Notes: generated by a model from the letters alone, not told the origin. Shown: positions 26,100 to 34,924, numbered from the stretch's first letter. The stretch: 64,000 bases of DNA from [Empedobacter] haloabium (GCA_008011715.2 CP136508.1:992001-1056000), one strand, 5' to 3'. Made by a program: numbers and translations.

Positions 26100-27005
26100 T
26101 TACTCCCGCCCAGGCGGCCGCAAGATATTCAGGAACGCCCGCACCACCGGCGCATCGTCCAGCGTCGTATAAGTGATGTACAGATTGGCCGACGGCGCAT
26201 TGGTCCGGATCGGCAGGAACACCACGCCTGGCCAGCCGATGCGGCTCGTGGTTTCCGGCATCAGGGTGACGCCCAGGCCGGCGCCCACCATCGCCAACAG
26301 GGTCTGCGGCTCGGAAGCTTCCTGGAAGATCGCCGGCTGGAAGCCGGCGTTGACGCAGCACTGGATCAGGTAGCGGGGGAACGCGGACTTGTCCAGGGCC
26401 AGCGTCAGCATCGGCTCATCGGCGATGTCGGCCAGCTCGATGGCGTCGCGCTTGGCCAGCGGGTGGTGTTCGTTGACGGCGACGCAGACGTTCTCGCGAA
26501 AGCACAGCTCCTGGCGCAGGTTGTCGTTTTTCAGGTCATTCTCGTCCAGCTTCGGCTCGCGCCAGAAGCCCACGTCGATCTGCTTGGCGCGCAGCGCGTC
26601 GTACTGCACGGTGGGGCCGAATTCGTGGATCGTCCACGTCACGCGCGGGTACTGGCTCTGGAACTGTTCGAGCAGGCTGGGAATGGGGCCCCACATCGCC
26701 GAGCCGACGATGCCCACACGCAGCCGGCCCACCTCGCCGCGGTCGATCTGGCGCACCGTGTCGATCGTCATGCGCATCTTGGCCAGCAGGTCGGCCGCCT
26801 CGTTCATCAGGGCCCGGCCGGCAACCGTCAACTCGAAGCTGCGGGTGGTGCGGGCAAACAGCTTGACGCCCAGTTCCGCCTCCAGCTTCATGATCTGCTG
26901 CGACAGCGGCGGCTGCGAGATGTGCAGCCGTTCGGCGGCGCGGCTGAAGCTTTTTTCTTCGGCCACGGCCAGGAAGTACTTCAGTTGTTTCAAGTCGATC
27001 GACAT
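26100..27005 (-). CDS. LysR-family transcriptional regulator
   Basis: 301 aa. N-terminal winged helix (LKQLKYFLAVAEEKSFSRAAERL, HISQPPLSQQIMKLE) and a C-terminal periplasmic-binding-like effector domain. It lies 39 bases downstream of psuG on the same strand, so it is probably the last gene of a psuK-psuG-lysR transcript and may regulate pseudouridine catabolism or a distant target. LysR genes more often lie divergent from their target, which is not the case here. The inducer is unknown. Confidence 0.88.
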   Translation of the reverse strand: MSIDLKQLKYFLAVAEEKSFSRAAERLHISQPPLSQQIMKLEAELGVKLFARTTRSFELTVAGRALMNEAADLLAKMRMTIDTVRQIDRGEVGRLRVGIVGSAMWGPIPSLLEQFQSQYPRVTWTIHEFGPTVQYDALRAKQIDVGFWREPKLDENDLKNDNLRQELCFRENVCVAVNEHHPLAKRDAIELADIADEPMLTLALDKSAFPRYLIQCCVNAGFQPAIFQEASEPQTLLAMVGAGLGVTLMPETTSRIGWPGVVFLPIRTNAPSANLYITYTTLDDAPVVRAFLNILRPPGRE

Positions 27006-27044
27006 GGGGCCCCTGCCAGAAGTGTGCTTTGCTTTTGTGCTTGC

Positions 27045-27965
27045 TTATGTGCTCGGATACTCCGCCATCGCGCGCGCCAGCGCGGCGCCCACGCGGGCGT
27101 TGTTCTTGACCAGTGCGATGTTCGTCGCCAGGCTGCGGCCTTCGGTCAAGGTCTTGATGCGGGCCAGCAGGAACGGTGTCACCTTCTTGCCCGTCACACC
27201 CTGCTGTTCGGCTTCCTCCAGGGCCTGCACGGTGATCGCGTCGATCTCTTCCTTCGGCATGGCCTCGCTCTCCGGTACCGGATTGCTGACGACGACACCG
27301 CCGTTCAGGCCCAGGCGCCACTTGGTGTGGACGAACGCCGCCTGCTCGGCCGGGGTGTCCAGCTGGAAGTCGGCGTTGAAGCCGCTCGCGCGCGTGAAGA
27401 AGGCCGGGAAGCCGGGTTGGCCAACGCTGACCACCGGCACGCCATGCGTTTCCAGGTATTCCAGGGTCAGGCCGATGTCGAGGATCGATTTCACACCGGC
27501 GCAAACGACGGCCACGTTGGTCCGGGCCAGTTCCTGCAGGTCGGCCGAGATGTCGAAGCTGGTCTCGGCGCCGCGGTGCACGCCGCCGATGCCGCCCGTG
27601 ACGAAGACGGGGATGCCGGCCAGTTGGGCGCAGATCATCGTCGCGGCCACCGTGGTGGCACCCAGCTTGTGCTGCGACAGCACATAGGGCAGGTCGCGCC
27701 GGCTGACCTTCATCGCCTCGGGCGACTGGCCCAGCAGCTCGAGCTGCTCGTCGGTCAGGCCGACGCAGATCTTGCCGTCGATGACGGCGATCGTCGCGGG
27801 CACGGCGCCGCCGTCCCGGATGATCTGCTCGACTTCGCGTGCGGTCTGCACGTTCTGCGGGTACGGCATGCCGTGCGAGATGATCGTCGATTCAAGCGCG
27901 ACGATAGGCTTGCCGGCGGCGCGCGCGGCGGCCACTTCGGGCGAAAAGGAGAGGTATTGTTGCAT
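27045..27965 (-). CDS. psuG: Pseudouridine-5'-phosphate glycosidase
   Basis: 306 aa. Splits pseudouridine 5'-phosphate into uracil and ribose 5-phosphate by opening the C-C glycosidic bond. Family motifs seen: [47 protein letters not shown], and [17 protein letters not shown]. The start lies six bases after the kinase stop, so the pair is co-expressed. Uracil made here can feed PreT/PreA, while ribose 5-phosphate enters central metabolism. Confidence 0.96.
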   Translation of the reverse strand: MQQYLSFSPEVAAARAAGKPIVALESTIISHGMPYPQNVQTAREVEQIIRDGGAVPATIAVIDGKICVGLTDEQLELLGQSPEAMKVSRRDLPYVLSQHKLGATTVAATMICAQLAGIPVFVTGGIGGVHRGAETSFDISADLQELARTNVAVVCAGVKSILDIGLTLEYLETHGVPVVSVGQPGFPAFFTRASGFNADFQLDTPAEQAAFVHTKWRLGLNGGVVVSNPVPESEAMPKEEIDAITVQALEEAEQQGVTGKKVTPFLLARIKTLTEGRSLATNIALVKNNARVGAALARAMAEYPST

Positions 27966-27971
27966 GGGCTG

Positions 27972-29093
27972 TCAATCCTGTACTGGGTGTAGGACCGCGC
28001 TGAACAGGTCCGGTGTCAGCGCGGGGGAAACGGTGTGCGGGCTTTGCACGGTAAGGGCGGCGGCGTGCAGGCCGCGGGTGCAGGCGACAGTCAGGTCGTC
28101 GTCGCCCTCGGCCAGCGACCAGCAGACGGCGGCGGAAAACGCGTCGCCGGCGCCAGTGACGTCGACGACGTCATCGACTTCCTGTGCCGGCAGCCAGCGC
28201 AGGTCGCCCGGCACGGTGTGATACACGCCGGCTGCGCCGCAGGTGACGACGACGTCCTGCGCGCCCTCGGCCTGCAGCGCGCGGCAGGCCTGGCGCACGT
28301 GCGCCTCGGTCGGCAGCGGCCGGCCGGCGCGCGCTTCCAGCTCGCCGCGGTTGAGAATCAGGAGGCGCAGGCCGCGCAGGTCGCGCGGCAAGCGTTCCAT
28401 CTTCGGCTGCGAGACGGCGACGATGACGAGTCGGGCGCCGCCGCGCTGGGCGTCGCCCAGCAGCAGGGCGATGCTGGCCTCGGGCAGGTTCAGGTCCGCC
28501 ACGACCAGCGAGGCGGCGCTGCGCTGCGGCTGGCGCCCGGCCAGGAAGGCAGGTGTCAGGTGGTCGTACAATGCCATGTCGGCCAGCGCGACGACCATTT
28601 CGCCGCCCGCGTCCAGCACGGCCGTATAGGTGCCCGTGGCGGTGCCGGGCAGCTTCAGGGAGCCGGTCATGTCGATGCCGGCGCCTTCGGCGTGGCCGCG
28701 CAGCGCCTGACCGGCGGCATCGTCGCCCAGTGCCGTCAGCAGGGCGCACGCGCTGCCCAGGCGCGCCAGGTTCTCGGCGATATTGCGTGCCACGCCGCCA
28801 TAGGTTTCCTCGGCGCTGGCGGGATTGGACGTGGCCATCTGCAGCGGCGCCAGGGTGCGCAGCTTGCGATCCAGGTTGGCTGCACCGATGCACAGCACGG
28901 CGCGCGCGGCGGGCAGCACGTAGGCGCGGCCCAGCAGGCGGCGCTCGCGGATCAGGCTGGCCACGTGGCCCGCGACCGCCGAGCGCGACAGGCCGAGCTG
29001 GTCCGCCATCTGCTGCTGGGAGATGAACGGGTTGGATCGGATCAGCTGGAACAGCTGCTCTTTCTTGGGAAGGTCGTTCACACAGGCTTTCAT
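27972..29093 (-). CDS. psuK: Pseudouridine kinase with N-terminal HTH domain
   Basis: 373 aa from ATG 29093. A TTG at 29105 would extend it by four residues but lies almost at the predicted transcription start. Residues about 8-60 form a winged-helix DNA-binding region (KKEQLFQLIRSNPFISQQQM, DQLGLSRSAVAGHVA); the rest is a PfkB-type kinase with GGVARNIAENLARLG and the catalytic signature VTGAGDAFSAA. It would phosphorylate pseudouridine for PsuG. E. coli PsuK lacks the HTH; E. coli YeiI-type kinases carry one. The fusion may let the kinase sense substrate and control its own promoter, which carries two matching 12-base repeats. A strong sigma-70 promoter precedes it. Confidence 0.92.
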   Translation of the reverse strand: MKACVNDLPKKEQLFQLIRSNPFISQQQMADQLGLSRSAVAGHVASLIRERRLLGRAYVLPAARAVLCIGAANLDRKLRTLAPLQMATSNPASAEETYGGVARNIAENLARLGSACALLTALGDDAAGQALRGHAEGAGIDMTGSLKLPGTATGTYTAVLDAGGEMVVALADMALYDHLTPAFLAGRQPQRSAASLVVADLNLPEASIALLLGDAQRGGARLVIVAVSQPKMERLPRDLRGLRLLILNRGELEARAGRPLPTEAHVRQACRALQAEGAQDVVVTCGAAGVYHTVPGDLRWLPAQEVDDVVDVTGAGDAFSAAVCWSLAEGDDDLTVACTRGLHAAALTVQSPHTVSPALTPDLFSAVLHPVQD

Positions 29094-29099
29094 GGATTC

Positions 29100-29131
29100 A
29101 AACAACTGTTCGACATCCTAAACAACTGTTT
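29100..29131. promoter_or_regulatory. Two direct repeats AAACAACTGTT(C/T), 20 bases apart, over the psuK promoter
   Basis: Copies at 29100-29111 and 29120-29131. Each is nearly palindromic (AAACA-AC-TGTTT in the second). One lies inside the -35/-10 spacer and the other covers the predicted start site, an ideal place for a repressor. Exact two-turn spacing suggests two dimers on one face of the helix. The HTH of PsuK is a candidate binder. Confidence 0.55.
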
Positions 29132-29143
29132 GCCTCGTGTCAA
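29115..29143 (-). promoter_or_regulatory. Sigma-70-type promoter of psuK
   Basis: On the minus strand, TTGACA (29143-29138), a 17-base spacer, and TAGGAT (29120-29115). The -35 is perfect and the spacing ideal. Transcription would start near 29108, leaving about 15 bases before ATG 29093 and no clear ribosome-binding site. Confidence 0.7.
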
Positions 29144-29186
29144 ACGCGTTCCCTCGCTATAATAGTCGTTTATTTATATATCCTGC

Positions 29187-29225
29187 ATATAAATGGCAAA
29201 GAAAAATGGTATTTGCCATACATAT
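29187..29225. promoter_or_regulatory. 39-bp inverted repeat in the psuK/punA divergent region
   Basis: ATAT-nn-ATGGCAAA, an 11-base spacer, then TTTGCCAT-nn-ATAT: perfect 8-base inner arms extended by matching ATAT outer arms. A TATAAT hexamer lies upstream at 29158-29163, so the repeat may sit in the leader of the punA operon or act as an operator for both directions. Confidence 0.55.
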
Positions 29226-29349
29226 CAGGGATGATGCATAGTGTCGCCTTGTCACCGGCGCCGCTGAATAATGATCGCTCATCGATTAGTTAATTGTTCG
29301 CGGCGTCACTGCATCGTCACCGACCAGATTCCGACATTTCGAGGACCCC

Positions 29350-30198
29350 ATGTTGAACAATTCCCCCTTCCAGGCAGCCGCCATCGTCCGCTCGCGCATG
29401 CCCGCGAACTTCCAGCCGCGCTGCGCGCTGATCCTGGGCTCCGGCCTGGGCGTGCTGGCCGAGCAGATGACGGACGCCGTCTCGATCGGCTTCGACGAGC
29501 TGCCCGGCTTCCCGATCAGCACCGTGCACGGCCATGCGGGCCAGATGGTGCTGGGCACGTTGTCCGGCGTGCCGGTGGTGTGCCTGAAGGGGCGCGGTCA
29601 CTTCTACGAAGGCTACGGCCTGGGCGTGATGACGAGCGCCGTGCGCACGTTGAAGCTCCTCGGCTGCGAATTCGTGTTCGTCACGAATGCGGCCGGCTCG
29701 CTGCGTCCGGAAGTGGACGCCGGCTCGCTGGTGGCGCTGAACGACCATATCAACTTCCTGCCCGGCACGCCGATGATCGGCCCGAACGACGAGCGCTTCG
29801 GCCCGCGCTTCTTCAGCATGGCCAATGCCTACGACGCCGACCTGCGCAAGCTCCTGCAGGACACCGCCGCGCAGCAGAACATCACCCTGCACGAAGGCGT
29901 CTACATCGCCTACGCCGGCCCGAACTTCGAAACGCCGGCCGAGATCCGCGCGTTCGGCCGCCTGGGTGCGGACGTCGTCGGCATGTCCGTCGTGCCGGAA
30001 GTGGTACCGGCCCGTCACTGCGGCCTGAAGGTCGTGGGCGTGTCCGTCATCACCAACCTGGCCGAAGGCCTGTCGCCGTTCCCGTTGTCGCACGAGCAGA
30101 CCTTGAAGTACGCCGCCATCGGCGCGGAAAGCCTGGTAAAACTGATCCAGGCCTTCATGGCGAACATCGCCAAGACGCCTGCCGCCGCGCAGGCCTAA
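29350..30198 (+). CDS. punA: Purine-nucleoside phosphorylase (trimeric type)
   Basis: 282 aa. Converts purine (deoxy)nucleosides and phosphate to base and (deoxy)ribose 1-phosphate. Motifs of the low-molecular-mass trimeric class: ILGSGLGVLAE, STVHGHAGQM, KGRGHFYEGYG, VTNAAGSLRPEVDAGSL, NFETPAEIRAFG and VITNLAEGLS, where the Asn marks a preference for 6-oxopurines (inosine, guanosine). GAGGA precedes ATG 29350. It is the first gene of a long nucleoside operon, and guanine or hypoxanthine released here would pass to GuaD or xanthine dehydrogenase. The name punA is used for this class; xapA or deoD are also seen. Confidence 0.94.
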   Translation: MLNNSPFQAAAIVRSRMPANFQPRCALILGSGLGVLAEQMTDAVSIGFDELPGFPISTVHGHAGQMVLGTLSGVPVVCLKGRGHFYEGYGLGVMTSAVRTLKLLGCEFVFVTNAAGSLRPEVDAGSLVALNDHINFLPGTPMIGPNDERFGPRFFSMANAYDADLRKLLQDTAAQQNITLHEGVYIAYAGPNFETPAEIRAFGRLGADVVGMSVVPEVVPARHCGLKVVGVSVITNLAEGLSPFPLSHEQTLKYAAIGAESLVKLIQAFMANIAKTPAAAQA

Positions 30199-30206
30199 GA
30201 GTCAAC

Positions 30207-30224
30207 GGGCGGCTGCGGCCGCCC
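30207..30224 (+). terminator. Hairpin between punA and deoB
   Basis: Perfect seven-base stem GGGCGGC/GCCGCCC with loop TGCG, followed by TTCATTTTTATA. It lies inside the operon, so it is more likely an attenuator or processing site than a full terminator. Confidence 0.55.
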
Positions 30225-30247
30225 TTCATTTTTATACGGGACACATC

Positions 30248-31441
30248 ATGTCACGCGCATTCATCCTCCTGCTCGATTCCTTCGGCCTCGGCGCCACGCC
30301 GGATGCCGACAAATACGGCGACGCCGCCGCCAACACCTTCGGCAGCATCGCCGCCTGGGCCGCCCGCGAGGGCAAGCCGATGCAGCTGCCGAACCTGGAA
30401 AAGCTGGGCCTGGCCGCCGCCGCGCATATCGCGACCTGCAAGTGGGCCGAAGGCTTCAACGCCCGCGACGGTTTCACCGGCGCCTATGGCGTCGCGCGCG
30501 AGCAGTCGACCGGCAAGGACACGCAGAGCGGCCACTGGGAAATCGCCGGCGTGCCGGTGCTGTTCGATTGGGGCTACTTCCCGAAGACGGTGCCGTCGTT
30601 CCCGCAGGAGCTGACGGACCAGTTGCAGGAACTGGGCAAGCTGCCGGGCTTCCTGGGCAATTGCCACGCCTCCGGCACCACCATCATCAACGAACTGGGC
30701 GACGAGCACGTTGCCACCGGCAAGCCGATCCTGTACACGTCGGCCGACTCGGTACTGCAGATCGCCGCGCACGAGGAGCACTTCGGCCTGGAGCGCCTGT
30801 ACGAGATCTGCGAGATCGCCTATGAGCTGGTCAAGCCGTACAACATCGGCCGCGTGATCGCCCGGCCGTTCACGGGCGCGAACGGCAACTACAAGCGCAC
30901 CGCCAACCGCCACGACTACGCGGTGCCGCCGCCGGCGCCGACCCTGCTGGACCACGTCAAGGACGCGGGCGGCGAAGTCATCGCCCTGGGCAAGATCAGC
31001 GACATCTACGCCGCCAAGGGCGTCTCGCGCGTGGTCAAGGGCCCGGACAACATGGCGCTGTTCGACCAGCTGCTCAAGGTGCAGGACGAGGCGGGTGATA
31101 AATCGCTGACGTTCGTGAACTTCGTCGACTTCGACATGCTGTTCGGCCACCGCCGCGACGTGCAGGGCTACTCGCAGGCGCTGCACGAGCTGGACGCGCG
31201 CCTGCCCGAGTTCATCGCCAAGCTCAAGGACGGCGACATGGTCGTCATCACGGCCGATCACGGCTGCGACCCGACCTCGCCCGGCTCGGACCACACGCGC
31301 GAACACATCCCGATGATCTTCTTCGGCCCGGCCGTCGCGCCGCGCCAGCTGGGCATCTCCGAGACCTTCTCCGACATCGGCCAGACGCTGGCGCACCACC
31401 TGGGCGTGAAACCTCTTTCCAACGGAACCAACCTGTTATGA
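30248..31441 (+). CDS. deoB: Phosphopentomutase
   Basis: 397 aa. Interconverts (deoxy)ribose 1-phosphate and 5-phosphate with a two-manganese alkaline-phosphatase-type active site. Motifs: LLDSFGLGATPDADKYGD at the N-terminus, GKDTQSGHWEIAG around residue 90, and ITADHGCDPTSPGSDHTREH near the C-terminus. Links PunA and DeoA to DeoC. The stop overlaps the deoC start by four bases. Length is normal. Confidence 0.97.
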   Translation: MSRAFILLLDSFGLGATPDADKYGDAAANTFGSIAAWAAREGKPMQLPNLEKLGLAAAAHIATCKWAEGFNARDGFTGAYGVAREQSTGKDTQSGHWEIAGVPVLFDWGYFPKTVPSFPQELTDQLQELGKLPGFLGNCHASGTTIINELGDEHVATGKPILYTSADSVLQIAAHEEHFGLERLYEICEIAYELVKPYNIGRVIARPFTGANGNYKRTANRHDYAVPPPAPTLLDHVKDAGGEVIALGKISDIYAAKGVSRVVKGPDNMALFDQLLKVQDEAGDKSLTFVNFVDFDMLFGHRRDVQGYSQALHELDARLPEFIAKLKDGDMVVITADHGCDPTSPGSDHTREHIPMIFFGPAVAPRQLGISETFSDIGQTLAHHLGVKPLSNGTNLL

Positions 31442-32400
31442 GCATCCCGCAAGACTTCAAGCGCAACGAGGCCATCGGCCTCGACCTGGGCTGGCTGAAC
31501 CACATCCACGTCAACAAGGCGGCGGCCGACCGCCGCGCCGCGTCGCTGGCGAACCGCCGCACCGTGAAGAAGGAATACCAGGCCGCGTGGCTGGTGAAAG
31601 CCATCGAATTGATCGACCTGACCACCCTGTCGGGCGACGACACCCCGGGCCGCGTGGAGCGCCTGTGCATGAAGGCCATGCGACCGCTGCGCACCGACCT
31701 GGTGGAAGCGCTGGGCCTGCAGGAGCGCAAGTTGATGACGGGTGCCGTCTGCGTCTACCACGAGATGATCCGCCATGCGGACAAGGTGCTGAAGGGCCGC
31801 CTGCCCATCGCCGCCGTCTCGACCGGCTTCCCGGCCGGCCTGACGAACATGGAAACCAAGGTGCGCGAGATCGAACTGTCGGTGGCCGACGGCGCGCAGG
31901 AGATCGACATCGTCATCACGCGCCAACACGTCCTGACCGGCAACTGGCAGGCGCTGTACGACGAGATGCTGGCCTACCGCCAGGCTTGCGGCGAAGCGCA
32001 CGTGAAGGCGATCCTGGCCACCGGCGACCTGGTCACCCTGGAGAACGTGGCGAAAGCATCGTGGGTCTGCATGATGGCGGGCGCCGACTTCATCAAGACG
32101 TCCACCGGCAAGGAAGGCGTCAACGCGACCATCCCCGTGTCGCTGGTGATGGTGCGGGCCATCCGCGAGTACTACGAGCGCACCGGCTTCCAGGTCGGCT
32201 ACAAGCCGGCCGGCGGCGTCTCCACGGCCAAGGCCGCGCTGCAGTACATGACCGTCATGAAGGAGGAGCTGGGCAACGAGTGGCTGGAACCGCACCTGTT
32301 CCGCATCGGCGCATCCAGCCTGCTGACCGATATCGAGCGCCAGCTGGAGCACTACGTGACCGGCAACTACTCCGCCGCCCACCGCCACGCGCAACCTTAA
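31438..32400 (+). CDS. deoC: Deoxyribose-phosphate aldolase, long (DERA-like) type
   Basis: 320 aa, about 60 longer than E. coli DeoC and similar in length and N-terminal extension to animal DERA (shared feel of KAIELIDLTTLSGDDT). Splits deoxyribose 5-phosphate to acetaldehyde and glyceraldehyde 3-phosphate. The Schiff-base Lys is K220 in DFIKTSTGKEG, with a second active-site Lys, K256, in VGYKPAGG. ATG 31438 overlaps the deoB stop. The downstream aldehyde dehydrogenase is well placed to remove the acetaldehyde product. Confidence 0.95.
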   Translation: MSIPQDFKRNEAIGLDLGWLNHIHVNKAAADRRAASLANRRTVKKEYQAAWLVKAIELIDLTTLSGDDTPGRVERLCMKAMRPLRTDLVEALGLQERKLMTGAVCVYHEMIRHADKVLKGRLPIAAVSTGFPAGLTNMETKVREIELSVADGAQEIDIVITRQHVLTGNWQALYDEMLAYRQACGEAHVKAILATGDLVTLENVAKASWVCMMAGADFIKTSTGKEGVNATIPVSLVMVRAIREYYERTGFQVGYKPAGGVSTAKAALQYMTVMKEELGNEWLEPHLFRIGASSLLTDIERQLEHYVTGNYSAAHRHAQP

Positions 32401-32410
32401 AGATCAAGCC

Positions 32411-34795
32411 ATGCCTACTATTAACGAGATTTTGAATACCATGGAATACGGCCCAGCTCCCGAGAGCCAGAAAGAAGCGCAAGCGTGGCTGGAGCAGCGC
32501 GGCCGCAAGTTCGGCCTGTTCATCGACAACGCGTGGACAGAGGCGGGCGAAACCTTCGCCTCGACCAATCCGGCCGACGGCAAGGAACTGGCGCAGCTGA
32601 CGCAGGCGACGGCCGACGACGTCGATCGTGCCGTGCAGGCCGCGCGCCGCGCGCAGCCGGCATGGGCCGCGCTGGGCGGCCATGGCCGTGCCAAGATCAT
32701 GTACGCGATCGCGCGCCTGATGCAGAAGCACGCACGCCTGCTCGCCGTGCTGGAAACGCTGGACAACGGCAAGACCATCCGCGAGACGCGCGACGCCGAC
32801 CTGCCGCTGGTGGCGCGTCACTTCTACCACCACGCCGGCTGGGCGCAGCTGCTGGACGAAGAGTTCCCCGGCCACCGCGCCGTGGGTGTCGTCGGCCAGA
32901 TCGTGCCGTGGAACTTCCCGCTGCTGATGTTGGCATGGAAGATCGCGCCGGCGCTGGCGGCCGGTAACACGATCGTGTTCAAGCCGGCCGAGTTCACGCC
33001 CTTGACCGCGCTGCTGTTTGCCGAGATCTGCGTGCAGGCCGGCGTGCCGGCCGGTGTCGTCAATATCGTCACCGGCGATGGCCGCACCGGCGAAGCCATC
33101 GTCAAGCACGAAGGCATCGACAAGCTGGCCTTTACCGGCTCCACTGAAGTCGGTCGCCTGATTCGCGAAGCCACCGCCGGCAGCGGCAAGAAGCTGTCGC
33201 TGGAACTGGGCGGCAAGTCGCCCTACATCGTGTTCGAGGATGCGGACATCGACGCGGCCGTCGAAGGCCTGGTCGATTCGATCTGGTTCAACCAGGGCCA
33301 GGTCTGCTGTGCCGGTTCGCGCCTCTTGGTGCAGGAGTCCGTCGAGGAACGCTTCCTGAAAAAACTGAAGGCGCGCATGGACAACTTGCGCCTCGGTTCG
33401 CCGCTGGACAAGTCGACGGACATCGGCGCGCTGGTCGATCCGATCCAGCGCCAGCGCATCCACGCCCTGGTGGAAGCTGCACGCGAGGAAGGCTGCGAGA
33501 TCTACCAGCCGGCCGCCTGCGACATTCCGGCCGAAGGTTCGTGGTTCGCGCCGACCCTGATCACCGGTGCCTCGACGTCGGCCGCCGTGGCGCAGGCCGA
33601 GATCTTCGGCCCGGTGCTGGTGGCGATGAGCTTCCGCACCCCGGCCGAGGCGGTGCAACTGGCGAACAACACCGTGTACGGCCTGGCCGCCTGCGTGTGG
33701 AGCGAGAACATCAGCCTGGCGCTGGACGTGGCGCCGCAGATCAAGGCCGGCGTCGTGTGGATCAATACCGCCAACCAGTTCGACGCCGCGTGCGGCTTCG
33801 GCGGCTACAAGGAATCGGGCTACGGCCGTGAAGGCGGCCGCGAAGGCATGGTCGAATACCTGGTGCCGGTCAGCGAGGATGCGCGTCCAGCCCTGCCGGC
33901 CGTCGCCAAGCTGGCCGCACCAAAACCTGCCGCCGCGTCGAACGATCCGTTCGCGATCGACCGTACCGCCAAGCTGTACATCGGCGGCAAGCAGGCCCGC
34001 CCGGACGGCGCCTACAGCCGCGCCATCCACGGCGCGGACGGCACCTTCCTCGGCGAGATCGGCGAGGGCAACCGCAAGGACATCCGCAACGCCGTCGAAG
34101 CGGCGCACAAGGCATCCGGCTGGACCAAGGCCACGGCGCACAACCGCGCGCAAGTGCTGTATTACATCGCCGAGAACCTGGCCGCGCGCGGCCAGGAGTT
34201 CGCCGACCGCATCGCCGCGCAGACGAGCAGCAAGAACGCCGAGAAGGAAGTGCAGGCATCGATCGAGCGCCTGTTCTACTGGGCGGCATGGGCCGACAAG
34301 TACGACGGCGCGGCGCACCAGCCGCCGATGCACGGCATCACGGTGGCGCTGAACGAAGCGGTCGGCGTGATCGGCATCGTCTGCCCGAACGAGAACCCGC
34401 TCCTGGGCTTCATCTCGCTGGTGGCGCCGGCGATCGCCGTGGGCAACCGCGTGGTCGTGGTGCCGTCGGAAGCGCACCCGCTGACGGCGACGGACCTGTA
34501 CCAGGTGTTCGACACCTCCGACCTGCCGGGCGGCGTGGTCAACATCGTCACGGGCAGCGCCGACGAGCTGGCGCGCACGCTGGCTTCGCACAGCGACATC
34601 GACGCGATCTGGCGCCACGACGGCTCGGCCGCCGGCTGCGCCGAAGTGGAGAAGCTGTCGGCCGGTTCGCTCAAGCGCACCTGGACCGGCGGCGCCAAGG
34701 GCCGTGACTGGTTCAGCACGCAGCAGGCGGCGGGCCGCACGGTGCTGGCGCATGCGACGCAGGTGAAGAATATCTGGATTCCTTACGGCGTTTAA
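32411..34795 (+). CDS. Two-domain ALDH16-like aldehyde dehydrogenase
   Basis: 794 aa. Residues about 30-490 form a complete aldehyde dehydrogenase: N168 in PWNFP, general-base E265 in ELGGK, nucleophile C299 in NQGQVCC, and QAEIFGPVL. After a Pro/Ala linker, residues about 509-794 form a second, shortened ALDH-like domain with KLYIGGKQARPDG and CPNENPLLGF, lacking an identifiable catalytic Cys/Glu pair. This layout matches ALDH16. The gene starts ten bases after deoC and precedes deoA, so oxidation of DeoC-derived acetaldehyde to acetate is a reasonable role; the substrate is not shown by sequence. A repeat unit follows the stop. Confidence 0.92.
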   Translation: MPTINEILNTMEYGPAPESQKEAQAWLEQRGRKFGLFIDNAWTEAGETFASTNPADGKELAQLTQATADDVDRAVQAARRAQPAWAALGGHGRAKIMYAIARLMQKHARLLAVLETLDNGKTIRETRDADLPLVARHFYHHAGWAQLLDEEFPGHRAVGVVGQIVPWNFPLLMLAWKIAPALAAGNTIVFKPAEFTPLTALLFAEICVQAGVPAGVVNIVTGDGRTGEAIVKHEGIDKLAFTGSTEVGRLIREATAGSGKKLSLELGGKSPYIVFEDADIDAAVEGLVDSIWFNQGQVCCAGSRLLVQESVEERFLKKLKARMDNLRLGSPLDKSTDIGALVDPIQRQRIHALVEAAREEGCEIYQPAACDIPAEGSWFAPTLITGASTSAAVAQAEIFGPVLVAMSFRTPAEAVQLANNTVYGLAACVWSENISLALDVAPQIKAGVVWINTANQFDAACGFGGYKESGYGREGGREGMVEYLVPVSEDARPALPAVAKLAAPKPAAASNDPFAIDRTAKLYIGGKQARPDGAYSRAIHGADGTFLGEIGEGNRKDIRNAVEAAHKASGWTKATAHNRAQVLYYIAENLAARGQEFADRIAAQTSSKNAEKEVQASIERLFYWAAWADKYDGAAHQPPMHGITVALNEAVGVIGIVCPNENPLLGFISLVAPAIAVGNRVVVVPSEAHPLTATDLYQVFDTSDLPGGVVNIVTGSADELARTLASHSDIDAIWRHDGSAAGCAEVEKLSAGSLKRTWTGGAKGRDWFSTQQAAGRTVLAHATQVKNIWIPYGV

Positions 34796-34813
34796 GGCGC
34801 AGGATTGTCTACT

Positions 34814-34865
34814 GAACCCGGAACCAGGAGCTGGGGTCAGACCCGTCGGGTCTGACCCCGGTTTT
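34814..34865. repeat. Type A repeat unit with extended GAACCCGGAACC flank, between ALDH16 and deoA
   Basis: Palindrome GGGGTCAGACCC/GGGTCTGACCCC then GGTTTT. The 12-base flank GAACCCGGAACC is identical to that of the unit at 26049-26097. It lies inside the nucleoside operon. Confidence 0.8.
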
Positions 34866-34924
34866 CGGTTTTGGGGTTTCGACGAATGGCAACGGCACCT
34901 GGAATATAAAGAGAAAGAACACAC

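Noticed and set aside
29158..29163. TATAAT hexamer as the punA promoter -10
   Set aside because: No convincing -35 lies 16-18 bases upstream, so it is mentioned only as context for the inverted repeat and not listed as a promoter.
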